Positions 1 through 8,934 of a DNA stretch of 64,000 nt are shown here, piece by piece. The position numbers were made by a program, and so were the translations under genes. Numbering within the stretch: position 1 is the stretch's first letter; every line of letters starts with the position of its first letter. The notes under the pieces were generated by a model. The model saw only the letters and a list, made by a program, of their open reading frames with translations, was not told the DNA's origin and made no database searches. The stretch lies in assembly GCF_002088935.1 (NCBI RefSeq), contig NZ_NCSS01000006.1:2822407-2886406 (forward strand). The letters run 5' to 3'. Source of the DNA: Henriciella litoralis (GTDB taxonomy: Bacteria > Pseudomonadota > Alphaproteobacteria > Caulobacterales > Hyphomonadaceae).

Positions 1-519
1 GTCGGGCGAAGCGCACAAGCCGTAGGACAGATAGCCAAACTTCCGTGCACGAAGATTTGAGTCTTTCAACTCGCCATAGCGAATGACGATGTCGAACTGG
101 TCCTGGCTGATATCCTTTTCATTAAGGTAGGCGATAGACTCGATATCGATGGCCGGATGTTGCGCGCTAAAATCTGCGAGATAGGCCGTCATGTAGTCGG
201 ATCCGAAATTGCCGCTGAGCGCAACGCGCAGGCGACCGACAGGCTCGCGGCTAATCAGGCCCATCCGGTTTTCCAGAGAGACGAGCGAGTCCTTCATTTC
301 GAGGCATTCACTGTGAAAGCTCTCGCCCGCTCCTGTCAAAGAGAGCGAGCGAGTTGTGCGGACCAAGAGCTGAACGCCGAGCCTAGCTTCCAGCTCACGT
401 ATGGTCTTGCTTAGATAGGACTTTGAAACGCCTAGTTTGTCGCCGGCGGCTGTGAACCCGCCATGGGCGACAACTGCCAGAAACTCGTCGATCCCGTGCC
501 AGCTGGAGACTTTCTTCAT
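1..519 (-). CDS. LysR-family transcriptional regulator (C-terminus cut by window edge)
   Basis: The reverse strand from an ATG at 519 reads through to base 1 without a stop, giving the first 173 residues of a LysR-type regulator. The N-terminus is a winged helix-turn-helix: residues about 8-65 include FTAAGDKLGVSKSYLSKTI followed by RELEARLGVQLLVRTTRSL, the usual LysR recognition and wing segment. From about residue 90 the effector-binding domain begins (PVGRLRVALSGNFGSDYM). The gene lies 52 bp downstream of the amidohydrolase on the same strand, at the end of the leftward dioxygenase operon, so it is a candidate regulator of module 1. The family is certain; the inducer and targets are not visible. 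Confidence 0.93.
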   Translation of the reverse strand, partial: MKKVSSWHGIDEFLAVVAHGGFTAAGDKLGVSKSYLSKTIRELEARLGVQLLVRTTRSLSLTGAGESFHSECLEMKDSLVSLENRMGLISREPVGRLRVALSGNFGSDYMTAYLADFSAQHPAIDIESIAYLNEKDISQDQFDIVIRYGELKDSNLRARKFGYLSYGLCASPD

Positions 520-571
520 TCTGAAGCACTAGATCGACGAGCATCAATAAACAACTGCAAACGAGAGCGGC

Positions 572-1765
572 CTATTCGGCAGCTTGCATGCGCAGGCTGG
601 TCTTGGGCGGCCCAATTTTCGCAGCAATGTTCCAGAGTGCACTGGTATCGAGATCGTATATGTCCAGCGCATTTGTGCCGAGCATGGCCTGGATGTCATC
701 CTCGGGTAGTCCGCCAAGGCTTTCCGACATTTTTTGCTGAGTGTTCGGCCAGGTGCCCTCTGGGTGCGGATAGTCCGTGCCCCAGAGAATACGGTTGATG
801 CCGATGTCGTAATAGGATTTCGTGGTTTCTTCGTCCGGAAGGGCTGAGCAGCCAATCCAGACATTGCGGGCGAAATACTCGCTTGGTTTCAAGGTCATGC
901 TGGTTGTGAAATCGCCGAGCTTGCCGCTGGTGTGCTTAACTGAGGCGCGCACATCCATCAGTTCCAGTATCCAAGGATACCAGAATTCGCCGCCCGCTTC
1001 CGTGAAAGAAACTTTCAGGTCCGGGAACTTTTCGAAGACCGCGCCAAAGATCATGCTCCAGAGCGGACGGGTCAGCCAGAATGGGTACTCGCAGAGATAC
1101 GTTCCGATCCAGCCTGGCTGGGTGATGTCATAGGCTGGCGACGCGCCGGAGTGAAAGTGCAGCGGCATTTTCAGGTCCTGCAGCATGGCCCACACTTCAT
1201 GGTATTTGGTGTGGTTATACATGTCGAAACCGTCGGTGATCGTCGGGAAAAAGACGCCCTTCAGGCCATTATCTTTTGCCCAGATGATTTCTTTCTTGGT
1301 CTCTTCGATATCGTAGAGAGCTGGAACAATGGCGAGTCCGATCCGGCGGTGCGGATCCTCCTGGCAGAATTCCGAAAGCCAACGATTGTGGGCGCGCGCG
1401 CCGGCCCATTGCAGCTCGGCATTCTGCTTGTTCGGCAGCAGGCCGATATCGGCGCCGAAAGGCGGCGCATTGCGTTCCGTGATCCCATCTGGATAGAGGA
1501 CTTCTGCAGCCACGCCATCTCCGTCGAGGACGCGGTTCCGGATCTTGCCGTCCCAGGCGCCTTGCAGGCCATCACCAACCTTGGCGCGCCACTTATTATT
1601 GAAGTCGTCGATCAGGAAATGCTTTTCCTTTTCGGCCCGCATGGCGGTCTCGCGCTCGACAGCCCTGTCGAACTCATCATGGTACTTGGAGTCCAGATAG
1701 TCCCGATAGCGCTCAGGCGGCAGGCCGGCATGTCCGTCAGACGAGATGATAAGAAAGCGATCCAT
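572..1765 (-). CDS. amidohydrolase family protein (amidohydrolase_2 / ACMSD-type metal-dependent hydrolase)
   Basis: This is a 397-residue TIM-barrel hydrolase or decarboxylase of the amidohydrolase-related (ACMSD-like) family. The sequence opens with IISSDGHAG, where D10 and H12 would be the strand-1 metal ligands. It has HFHSG (H203, H205) in mid-protein and WGTDYPHPEGTWP near residue 331, the conserved C-terminal aspartate. There is no signal peptide, so it should be cytoplasmic. GGGAG lies a few bases upstream of the ATG. Members of this family in aromatic or steroid clusters hydrolyse or decarboxylate ring-cleavage products, so a step after the dioxygenase is a reasonable inference. It is co-directional with the MFS gene upstream (119 bp gap) and the LysR gene downstream. 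Confidence 0.85.
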   Translation of the reverse strand: MDRFLIISSDGHAGLPPERYRDYLDSKYHDEFDRAVERETAMRAEKEKHFLIDDFNNKWRAKVGDGLQGAWDGKIRNRVLDGDGVAAEVLYPDGITERNAPPFGADIGLLPNKQNAELQWAGARAHNRWLSEFCQEDPHRRIGLAIVPALYDIEETKKEIIWAKDNGLKGVFFPTITDGFDMYNHTKYHEVWAMLQDLKMPLHFHSGASPAYDITQPGWIGTYLCEYPFWLTRPLWSMIFGAVFEKFPDLKVSFTEAGGEFWYPWILELMDVRASVKHTSGKLGDFTTSMTLKPSEYFARNVWIGCSALPDEETTKSYYDIGINRILWGTDYPHPEGTWPNTQQKMSESLGGLPEDDIQAMLGTNALDIYDLDTSALWNIAAKIGPPKTSLRMQAAE

Positions 1766-1884
1766 TTTATTCTCCCGGGGGTCTTGGTTGTCATTGCCGG
1801 GAATGCATTGGATTCCTCGGCAGGTTTCTATGGTTCGACCCTAATGATTTGGCGCCCTGGAAAAATACGGATTTCAGGAACGCA

Positions 1885-3147
1885 TTATTGCTCACGGCGA
1901 ACAATCGTGTCCTGTCGGCGGCTTCGGATGGTAAAGCTGAGAAGCAAGTATGCCAGCATCGCAACCGGTACGGCGAAGGGTGTCGGCGTAAATATCTGGT
2001 AGGCGGCTGCCGCCAGGACGGGGGGCACTGCAATGGACGCGCCAGCGATCAGCGAAACCGCAGAGGCGATCGCAACCTGGTCGTCGCGCCCACCGGCATG
2101 AGACGCGGCTGCGCCGAAGCCGGGACGCGCCAGCCCAAAACCGAAACTCGCAAGGATGAACCCACCCATGGCGGCAAACGGTGAGGGTTGCAGCAGAGGC
2201 CAAGCGTTTCCTGCAAGGGCCAATGCTGTGCCGATCATCATCATTCTTACCGGAGGCATCGGGAAAATCCGGACTACGCCGAACTGGGCGATCAGGGCAG
2301 CAATGGCGCCGCCGGTCATTGCCGTTGCGATGAGGTTCTGGGCCTGAACAGTGCCGACAACAGCCCGGTCGATCAGAACGAAACCGATGAGGTAGAGATT
2401 TATCGCCTGGGCCGACGAAACGATCATGCCGAAGGTCAGGTGAGGGCCGACGGCTTTGTCCTTCCATACCGATGAGACTGTTGCGGCCGGCGCTGTGGGC
2501 TGCTCGACCTTCGGGACCGGCGATTGTTTCTTCAGGAAGACGAAACTGGTTGCCAAGGCCACCAATCCCAGGACAGCAAAACCCAGGATCGGGCCAATGA
2601 AGCCGAGCGGGGCGACGATCATCAGCGGTGCCACGGCGGGGCCAACCACACTACCGAGATTGTTGGCGCCCTGGATCTCCGTCAGGATTCGCGTCCGCCG
2701 CTCACCCGTTGTGTTGAGTCCGACAATGGAGAGGATCGCCGTCGACGTGCCGGAACCGAGCAGACCGAACGCGATCCGCATCACCGAAAAGAGCAGGAAG
2801 ATACCGAACGGGCCGGCAATCTCCAGACGGCCAAGCGTGATGCCCAGCGCGAATCCAGCCAGCGACAGCACGAAACCGCAGATGCCGAGGCGGATATAAA
2901 GATTTGGCCCGACCCGGCTGACCCGTGTCGCCCAGAAAGGTGAACTGATCGCCCAGGCCAGTGCGGAAAAAGAGAAGACACAGGCGATCAGATAGTCAGG
3001 GATGTCCAGCATCCGGCCAATGGCTGGCATGATGGAAACCAGACCAAGGTTGCCCACGGCCATAAGAAAGAAGACAGCGCCTAAATATAGGAACAGCCAG
3101 CGAGTTTGCCGGCTTTTGCCGGCATCCTCAGTTTCAGCGTTGGACAT
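1885..3147 (-). CDS. MFS transporter
   Basis: The 420-residue protein is strongly hydrophobic, with about twelve predicted membrane spans and a polar central loop around residues 205-230 (KKQSPVPKVEQPTAPAATV). WATRVSRVGPNLYIRLG after the second span matches the loop 2-3 signature of major facilitator permeases, and GERRTRILTEIQGANNLGS is the usual cytoplasmic loop segment before helix 5. It sits between the extradiol dioxygenase (80 bp upstream) and the amidohydrolase on the same strand, so it probably moves the substrate or a product of that pathway across the inner membrane. An AGAGG/GAGGA ribosome-binding sequence precedes the ATG. Substrate and direction of transport cannot be told. Confidence 0.88.
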   Translation of the reverse strand: MSNAETEDAGKSRQTRWLFLYLGAVFFLMAVGNLGLVSIMPAIGRMLDIPDYLIACVFSFSALAWAISSPFWATRVSRVGPNLYIRLGICGFVLSLAGFALGITLGRLEIAGPFGIFLLFSVMRIAFGLLGSGTSTAILSIVGLNTTGERRTRILTEIQGANNLGSVVGPAVAPLMIVAPLGFIGPILGFAVLGLVALATSFVFLKKQSPVPKVEQPTAPAATVSSVWKDKAVGPHLTFGMIVSSAQAINLYLIGFVLIDRAVVGTVQAQNLIATAMTGGAIAALIAQFGVVRIFPMPPVRMMMIGTALALAGNAWPLLQPSPFAAMGGFILASFGFGLARPGFGAAASHAGGRDDQVAIASAVSLIAGASIAVPPVLAAAAYQIFTPTPFAVPVAMLAYLLLSFTIRSRRQDTIVRREQ

Positions 3148-3226
3148 GAAATCCTCTATCCCTCTGGCAGCCCGAACCGATTATCAGCGATGCGGGCAGA
3201 TTCAGGGCAGGCAAGCTGCCAGGCGC

Positions 3227-4123
3227 CTAAAGCGACCACGACCAGACGTGTCCCCAGTCGCTGATGCTTGTGATCGCGGTGGTTTCCCATGTCTTGGGAT
3301 TCAGCACCAAACCGTCACAGCCCACTTCAAGGTCGAAGCCGCCAGGCGTCCTCATATAGAAGCTGAACATTTTGTCGTTGGAATGCCGACCCAAAGTGGC
3401 ACTTTCCCTGATCTCTGCCTTTCGCATGCGGTCATGCGCCCGCCCGACATCGTCCTGGTCCTGCATTTCGAGCATGAGGTGAACACAGCCAGACGGCGGC
3501 GCAGGGTGTTCGCCGAGGGCGAGGGAATGATGGCGGCCATTGTCGGCATGCATGAACGCGATGCGAAAGCCGGTGTCTTCGGGATCGTCGGAGAATTTGA
3601 AGCGGGGCAGGTCTGTATCATGGAAGCCGACGACGTCGCGGTAGAAGGCGTGGCACTCGTCGAAATTGGGCGCGCCAAGGACAGCGTGCCCCATGCCCAT
3701 AGCGCCGGTCACGAATCCCTTCACGCCTTGCTCGGATTTAAACGGAACATCGTCAGCGGTGTCGCCACAATAAAATTCAAGGTGGTTTCCAGCCGGATCG
3801 ACGATCGAAATAAAGCTGTCGACGCCTCTGACCTTGGCCGCCTCATCGCTGCCATATTCGGCCGTCTGGCCGGCAGCCTCGACGCGCTTCTTGAGGGCTT
3901 CAAGTTCTTCAGGGGTGGAAATGCGGTAGGCCGCAGCGATGAGGCGATCCTCTTCGCCCGGTTCGATCCGGAACCGGAAAGGCCGTTCGTCGATCCGGTA
4001 GTGCTTTGCGCCATTACCGGGATCGGCGGCCCGCATCACCCCGGTGACGTCTACTAAAAACCTGTCCCACGCATCCATGTCTGTTGCGGAAACGACGACG
4101 TAGCCGAGTTGCTCGATAGCCAT
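3227..4123 (-). CDS. type I extradiol (meta-cleaving) dioxygenase, HsaC/BphC-like
   Basis: The 298-residue protein has two vicinal-oxygen-chelate domains. The C-terminal domain carries the metal triad of type I extradiol dioxygenases: H146 (GMGHAVLG), H215 (GCVHLMLEM) and E266 (FDLEVG). H146 has the same number as in BphC, and the catalytic second-sphere residues also appear (RHH at 197-199, H247, Y256). The enzyme would use Fe(II) to open a catechol next to one hydroxyl. Together with the neighbouring flavin monooxygenase and C-C hydrolase it fits the HsaC position of steroid ring A/B degradation, although biphenyl-type or other bicyclic catechols remain possible. GGGAGAAG lies about 8 bases before the ATG. 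The gene heads the leftward operon and is divergent from the monooxygenase. Confidence 0.9.
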   Translation of the reverse strand: MAIEQLGYVVVSATDMDAWDRFLVDVTGVMRAADPGNGAKHYRIDERPFRFRIEPGEEDRLIAAAYRISTPEELEALKKRVEAAGQTAEYGSDEAAKVRGVDSFISIVDPAGNHLEFYCGDTADDVPFKSEQGVKGFVTGAMGMGHAVLGAPNFDECHAFYRDVVGFHDTDLPRFKFSDDPEDTGFRIAFMHADNGRHHSLALGEHPAPPSGCVHLMLEMQDQDDVGRAHDRMRKAEIRESATLGRHSNDKMFSFYMRTPGGFDLEVGCDGLVLNPKTWETTAITSISDWGHVWSWSL

Positions 4124-4203
4124 TGCTAAACTTCTCCCTTTGCTCGGCCTTCGTCGGCCGATTTAGACAATTAAAATGCTAATACGTTTTGTTATTGACC
4201 ATT

Positions 4204-4233
4204 TGCGTAATAATTATTATTAAAAATTACGAA
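4204..4233. promoter_or_regulatory. bipartite operator-like site TGCGTA-N18-TACGAA, copy 1
   Basis: The AT-rich divergent promoter region between the dioxygenase (start 4123) and the monooxygenase (start 4287) contains TGCGTA at 4204-4209 and TACGAA at 4228-4233, 18 bases apart. The half-sites form an inverted repeat with one mismatch. The same pair with exactly the same spacing occurs at 15685-15714 and 17157-17186. It lies 80 bp upstream of the dioxygenase start and 53 bp upstream of the monooxygenase start. The bound protein is unknown; the LysR at 1-519 is the nearest candidate. Confidence 0.6.
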
Positions 4234-4286
4234 TTGCAATAGCTTGGTGAGGAGAAGTTCCCAGCCGGCCGAATTAGGAGGAAACG

Positions 4287-5522
4287 ATGAATACAATCTC
4301 CCTGGCAGCCACTTCCAAATCCGGGAAGTCTGCCGATAGCATTCCGACCGCCGAGGAACTTGTAGCGCGCGCGCGCGCCATGATCCCGACGCTCAAATCA
4401 CGCGCAAAGCAGTGCACGTCTGGACGCGATGTCCCCGTAGAGACGATCGATGAGATGCGTCAGGCCGGTTTCTTCCGTATCCTTCAGCCGAAACGCTGGG
4501 GCGGCTACGAGATGCACCCGAATGTTTTTTACGATGTGCAAAAAGCGTTGGCCGAAGGCTGCATGTCGACGGGCTGGATGTTCGGCGTGCTCGGCTGCCA
4601 TCCATTCGAGCTCGCGCTTATGGATTCGCAGGCCCAGGAAGATGTCTGGGGCGAGAACAATGAGACGCTGATTTCTTCAAGCTATCAGCCGGTTGGCAAA
4701 GTGGAGCATGCCGAAGGCGGCGGCTATTACCTGTCTGGCCATTGGGGCTTTTCGACCGGTTCCGTCCACTGCAAGTGGGTGTTCCTGGGGGCCGTTGCGC
4801 CCCCGAAGACAAAAGATGGCAATCCGGAGATGATGATCTTTCTGGTTCCTCGGAGCGACTATGAAATCCAGCGCGACGCCTGGCATGTCTTCGGGCTGCA
4901 GGGCACAGGCAGCCATGACATCGTCGTCGACCGCGCCTTCGTGCCGGAGCACCGTGTGCACCGTCCGAGCGAGGCGGCGTTCTCCGGCATCGAGCGCGGG
5001 CACAAGGAGAATGATGCACCGTTGTATCGCATTCCGTGGGCGCAGATCTTCATTCGTTCCGTGAACACGGCTGCCCTGGGCGGCGCACAAGCTGCGATCA
5101 AGGGCGCTATGAACATCATGGAGAACAGAATCTCCACCAATACGAACAAGGCGTCCAAGGATGACCCGATGCTGCACGCCGCAATCGCGGCTGCGAAAGG
5201 TCAGTGCGCCGAGATGGACCTGATGCTTCGCCATCAGTTTGAGGACCTGATCGGTTACGCTGAAAGCGGCGAACCTGTGCCGATGACCAAGCGGGCGCTC
5301 TATGCCTATCATGCTTGTTCGGTTGTTCGCCGGGTCGCCAAACTGGTCGATGATATGGCCCAGCTACTCGGTGGACGGGCGATTTACACGCACAGCGAGA
5401 TCATCCAGCCGTGGCTAGACCTCCATGCAGCCCGTGCGCACGTGATGAACGATCCCAACCTTCGGACCAAGGACGTGATCAATACCGAACTCGGCCTGTT
5501 CCCCGAATTTCCATTTATGTAA
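4287..5522 (+). CDS. acyl-CoA-dehydrogenase-type flavin-dependent monooxygenase, oxygenase component (HsaA-like)
   Basis: This 411-residue protein has the acyl-CoA dehydrogenase fold used by two-component flavin monooxygenases such as HsaA and the C2 component of 4-hydroxyphenylacetate hydroxylase. The helical N-domain has MRQAGFFRILQPKRWGGYEM. The middle beta-domain has GGGYYLSGHWGFSTGSVHC and FGLQGTGSHDIVVDRAFVP, both typical of this group. The C-domain ends at LGGRAIYTHSEIIQPWLDL. It would ortho-hydroxylate a phenol using reduced flavin from a separate reductase; the reductase-like gene at 15721-16245 is the likely partner. A strong AGGAGGA (4276-4282) precedes the ATG. It forms an operon with the C-C hydrolase 11 bp downstream and is divergent from the extradiol dioxygenase. 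Confidence 0.87.
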   Translation: MNTISLAATSKSGKSADSIPTAEELVARARAMIPTLKSRAKQCTSGRDVPVETIDEMRQAGFFRILQPKRWGGYEMHPNVFYDVQKALAEGCMSTGWMFGVLGCHPFELALMDSQAQEDVWGENNETLISSSYQPVGKVEHAEGGGYYLSGHWGFSTGSVHCKWVFLGAVAPPKTKDGNPEMMIFLVPRSDYEIQRDAWHVFGLQGTGSHDIVVDRAFVPEHRVHRPSEAAFSGIERGHKENDAPLYRIPWAQIFIRSVNTAALGGAQAAIKGAMNIMENRISTNTNKASKDDPMLHAAIAAAKGQCAEMDLMLRHQFEDLIGYAESGEPVPMTKRALYAYHACSVVRRVAKLVDDMAQLLGGRAIYTHSEIIQPWLDLHAARAHVMNDPNLRTKDVINTELGLFPEFPFM

Positions 5523-5533
5523 GGCAGCGCAAA

Positions 5534-6358
5534 ATGAGCGACATCAAGTACAAAACCTACCCGATTTCGGGCGGGTATAAGATCAATATTGCGTCGGTTG
5601 GCGAAGGGCCGGTGGTTGTCTGTATCCACGGGAGCGGTCCGGGTGCATCGGGCCTTTCGAATTTCCGCGGTAATTACCAGGCCATTGTCGATGCGGGCTA
5701 TACAGTTTTGATGCCCGACCTCATCGGCTATGGAAATTCATCCCAGCCGGAAGGTATTGATTACCCTCTCGAGTTCTTTGCAAGCACGCTTTTCGAGGCG
5801 CTTCAGGCGCATGGTGTTTCGCAGGCACATCTGGTCGGGAATTCCCTGGGTGGCGGCATATCGCTGCAGCTCGCACTCGACCATCCGGAATTCGTAAAGT
5901 CACTCGTGCTTCTGGCGCCCGGCAGTATCGAGGAACTCGAAACTTACATGGCGATGCCAGGCATCCGCGTTATGGGCGAAGTCTTCATGGCGCCCGAATA
6001 CACATTCGAGTCGCAAAAGAAGATCTTGCTGAACCTCGTACATCCCGACTTCGCGCCGAACGTCCCTGACAGCCTGATCCGGGAGCGGTTCGAAGTCGCA
6101 AAGAGCCAGCCAAAGGACGTCTTGTTCCGGATGAAGACCCCGAATCTGCAGCCCCGGTTAAAAGAGCTTTCGCTTCCGATACTCGTCTATTGGGGCAAGG
6201 ACGATATTTTCCTGCCGTATACGGGTGCCAATCACTTCCTCGAAAACTGTCCGCAAGCGCGTACCGTCACGTTCACGAGAACTGGTCACTGGGTACAGGT
6301 CGAGCGGGCGCGCGAATTCAACGCATACACGGTCTCGTTCCTCGAGGGGCAGGACTGA
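5534..6358 (+). CDS. alpha/beta hydrolase, meta-cleavage-product C-C hydrolase (HsaD/BphD-like)
   Basis: The 274-residue alpha/beta hydrolase would cut the carbon-carbon bond of the dienoate produced by the extradiol dioxygenase. It has the oxyanion segment HGSGPGASG (32-40), the nucleophile elbow GNSLGG (S104), acid residues in GKDDIF (D223/D224) and the catalytic histidine in GHWVQVE (H252). HGSGPGA with GNSLGG is the signature of the BphD/HsaD/MhpC group. I chose ATG 5534, 11 bp after the monooxygenase stop; the reading frame is open further upstream but there it overlaps the monooxygenase gene. A rho-independent terminator follows at 6414, which closes this two-gene transcription unit. 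Confidence 0.9.
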   Translation: MSDIKYKTYPISGGYKINIASVGEGPVVVCIHGSGPGASGLSNFRGNYQAIVDAGYTVLMPDLIGYGNSSQPEGIDYPLEFFASTLFEALQAHGVSQAHLVGNSLGGGISLQLALDHPEFVKSLVLLAPGSIEELETYMAMPGIRVMGEVFMAPEYTFESQKKILLNLVHPDFAPNVPDSLIRERFEVAKSQPKDVLFRMKTPNLQPRLKELSLPILVYWGKDDIFLPYTGANHFLENCPQARTVTFTRTGHWVQVERAREFNAYTVSFLEGQD

Positions 6359-6413
6359 GCTCAATCTGGAACAGGGAAGGTACTATCCTCCGACATACCT
6401 GACCCTATACTGC

Positions 6414-6449
6414 GGCGCTCTTCGTCTTGGACGAAGAGCGCCTTTTTTT
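6414..6449 (+). terminator. rho-independent terminator
   Basis: A perfect 13-bp stem (6414-6426 with 6430-6442) with a three-base TTG loop is followed by seven T residues on the plus strand (6443-6449). It ends the monooxygenase-hydrolase unit. There is no T run on the minus strand side, so it does not serve the leftward TBDR gene. Confidence 0.93.
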
Positions 6450-6531
6450 CGTGAGTTCCGGATAAAGCGATAAAGCCGGCGAGAAAGCACTGGACACCCT
6501 ACACCCTGTAGCGGGAGGCGTTCGTCCCTCT

Positions 6532-8598
6532 TTAAAACCTGTAGCGTGCGCTCAGGCGTAATTGGCGTGGTTCGACAGGGTGGAAGTGGAGATCTTCGAC
6601 ACCGCCTGTCTCGCCGGGCAGGCGGGACTCGAAGAAGTAGGAAATGTCGGCATCTTTGGCGTCGAGAGCATTTAATACGTCAAGCGACAGAGAGACCGGG
6701 CCGATATCACGTGTGACACCGAGATTGATGATGGTCGTCGGATCAGACGTGATAGAGCCGTTTTCCGTCAACGGTGCCTCCCCGAAATGTCGAAGGCGGG
6801 CACTGACGGATAGCGCATCAAAACGCATCAGCATGCCACCGGAAAGAACCGTTCCGACCGCGCCTGGAATCTCGTCTGCCGGACCGGCGATATCGAACGC
6901 TGCATCCGTGTGGGCCGCGCTGGCATCGATGATGAGCCACGGCGCGGGCGTCCAGAACAAGCTCGCTTCGATGCCGGTTCTGGTGGAGCTGTCATTCGGT
7001 TCAGTGCTCCCAGCATCGCCGACAAAAACCAGTTCGGAATCGAGATCGAGCTGGAACAGTGCCAAGGTTGCCCTGACTGCATCGCTCTCCCAGCGCGCAC
7101 CGATTTCGCTGCCGCGCGCCTTTACGAGGATCGGCACAGGCGTCGCCGGCTCGCCGCTTGCGGGGTCGACTGAGATGGTTGCGCCGCGCACATCATTTGA
7201 ATGAAAACCCTCGCCATAATTGGCGTAGAGTTCCAGTCCAGGTGCCGCCTGCCAGGCAAACGCAAGGCTCGGTGATGCGAGCGTATCGTTGGCGGAGCCG
7301 CCATTTTCAGGCAGGCTGATTGCGTCCACCTCAGCGTCGTAGTAATCGCCGCGCACGCCCACCACCGCCCGCAGTTTGTCGGTGATCGCTAGGCTGGCCT
7401 CGCCCCAGGCGGCAATGCTGGTTTCGGTAACGGCGTCCCGACGTACAGTCGACAGTCGTTCGCGCGCAGCTGTACGGAACAGACCAACATCGGAAATGTC
7501 GTCGCGGCGTGCATCCAGGCCGCCGCTGAGTGTCAGACGTTCGCCAACGGGCCGATCATGCCTTATCGCAGCGCCGTAATAGGTTCGCTGATCCAGCTGC
7601 TCGAACTCGTCGCCATTAATCTGATCCTCGAGATAATAGGTAAAGTTGGACCAGAGCGAGAAGTCATAGGAGACGCCATAAGCCTGAGCCCGGGTTCGCC
7701 CTCCATGGGCATGAGACCATTCAGCTGCGGCAGAAAGAGAATAGCGCGATGTCTCGCCGCCCAGATCGTCATCGATGAATCCGAAGCGGCCGGTGTCGTC
7801 GCTTTCGACGGCGCGTTTCGGAATCTGGTCGGTGGACGTGTATTCGGTTTCATACGCGGTCGCTAAGAACTGATACCGGCTCGTGCTGGATTCGTGGGTA
7901 AGTTTTGCAAGGGCGTTGAGCTTTCTGAGGTCCTGTTCCAGAGCCCAGGGGCCATCATAGGTCTCCATTTCGCCGGCCAGCAGAAGCGTGGTCGCTGGCC
8001 CGGCCTCCAAATTCGCAGCGCCAACGCCGCGCTGGAAATTGCCTTCGCCGATGCTGAGTTCAATGAAGCTGTTATCCAGCCTGTCATATGTCTTGTAACG
8101 GGCTGATCCCGCAGCAGCGAAATCACCTGCCTGCGCCGAGTAAGGGCCCTTGCGGTAGTCTACCCGTTCCACAATTTCCGGAATGACGAAGTTCAGGTCA
8201 AGATAACCCTGTCCGTGGCCATGCGTGCGCAAGTTGATCGGTATACCGTCGACCGACGCTGAAAAGTCCGTACCGTGATCGAGATTAAATCCGCGCAGGA
8301 AGTACTGGTTCGCTTTACCTTCGCCGGAATGCTGCGTCGCAACGGCGCCGGGAATAACTTCGACGAGTTCACCGACGCGCGCCAAGGGTCGGTCCTTGAA
8401 ATCTTCGTAGCCGACGGTGCCTTCGCTGGCGGCATCTGCTTTGCCGATGAGTTCAGCGCCCCTACCAAAAACAGAAATCGGATCGAGGCGTCTGGCTTCA
8501 TCATTTTTTGATGAGGTAGATTGTGCCCAGCCTGTGGGAGCTGCTGGCAACACGGTGATTGCCAGCAGCAGAACGCGGCAAGAGATAAAATTCGACAT
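6532..8598 (-). CDS. TonB-dependent outer-membrane receptor
   Basis: This 688-residue outer-membrane receptor has a signal peptide ending near PTGWAQ (residue 26), a TonB-box-like LDPISVFGRG and a plug domain. The plug carries LVEVIPGAVATQH, YFLRGFNLDHGTDFSASVDG and VERVDYRKGPYSAQ. The beta-barrel then ends in LRLSARYRF with the expected terminal aromatic residue. The plug is of the histidine- and glycine-rich type (LRTHGHGQGYLDLNF) and differs clearly from the other four receptors in the window. It lies 39 bp downstream of the small protein gene 8638-8934 on the same strand. Its ligand is unknown. Its place next to the ring-cleavage genes suggests uptake of a hydrophobic substrate, but this plug type also occurs in metal-related receptors. 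Confidence 0.92.
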   Translation of the reverse strand: MSNFISCRVLLLAITVLPAAPTGWAQSTSSKNDEARRLDPISVFGRGAELIGKADAASEGTVGYEDFKDRPLARVGELVEVIPGAVATQHSGEGKANQYFLRGFNLDHGTDFSASVDGIPINLRTHGHGQGYLDLNFVIPEIVERVDYRKGPYSAQAGDFAAAGSARYKTYDRLDNSFIELSIGEGNFQRGVGAANLEAGPATTLLLAGEMETYDGPWALEQDLRKLNALAKLTHESSTSRYQFLATAYETEYTSTDQIPKRAVESDDTGRFGFIDDDLGGETSRYSLSAAAEWSHAHGGRTRAQAYGVSYDFSLWSNFTYYLEDQINGDEFEQLDQRTYYGAAIRHDRPVGERLTLSGGLDARRDDISDVGLFRTAARERLSTVRRDAVTETSIAAWGEASLAITDKLRAVVGVRGDYYDAEVDAISLPENGGSANDTLASPSLAFAWQAAPGLELYANYGEGFHSNDVRGATISVDPASGEPATPVPILVKARGSEIGARWESDAVRATLALFQLDLDSELVFVGDAGSTEPNDSSTRTGIEASLFWTPAPWLIIDASAAHTDAAFDIAGPADEIPGAVGTVLSGGMLMRFDALSVSARLRHFGEAPLTENGSITSDPTTIINLGVTRDIGPVSLSLDVLNALDAKDADISYFFESRLPGETGGVEDLHFHPVEPRQLRLSARYRF

Positions 8599-8637
8599 GA
8601 TTCTCTTCGTCGTCAGTCAGCCACGTTTTGGTTGGAT

Positions 8638-8934
8638 TCAGTCTGGCGTTGCCGAGAAGGTCGAGACGCCGAATGAGCCGAGCTTTACCTTGCCGGAGAT
8701 ATTGCCATCGTCTTCCGTGCCGGTGAATTCGAGAGTCAAAGGCATCGGATTGCTGACTTTGGTCTTCCAGGTCAGCTCATTCCCGTTCACCTTGCCATCT
8801 TCAATCACCGTGTTGCCAAACGGGCTGGACATTTCCCCTGTCAGGGCGTCGCCCTCACGGTTCATTGTCATGCCGCCTTTCTGGTCTCCCATTGGGGTCT
8901 TGATCACCATCTTGTAATTTCCACTGATCGCCAT
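8638..8934 (-). CDS. small conserved-looking protein of unknown function, beta-rich
   Basis: The 98-residue protein has no signal peptide or membrane segment. It reads as alternating short strands (NYKMVIKTPMGDQKGGMTM, ELTWKTKVSNPMPLTLEFTG, ISGKVKLGSFGVSTFSATPD), suggesting a small antiparallel beta-barrel or sandwich. I do not recognise the family with certainty. AGGAG sits 6-7 bases before the ATG, codon use is like its neighbours, and it leads the operon with the TBDR 39 bp downstream, so it is very likely a real gene. A lipocalin-like ligand-binding role is a guess from the strand pattern only. Confidence 0.75.
   Translation of the reverse strand: MAISGNYKMVIKTPMGDQKGGMTMNREGDALTGEMSSPFGNTVIEDGKVNGNELTWKTKVSNPMPLTLEFTGTEDDGNISGKVKLGSFGVSTFSATPD

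Noticed and set aside
3002..4057. Plus-strand open frame opposite the extradiol dioxygenase
   Set aside because: The minus strand has the full H146/H215/E266 triad, and the plus frame has no domain or promoter.
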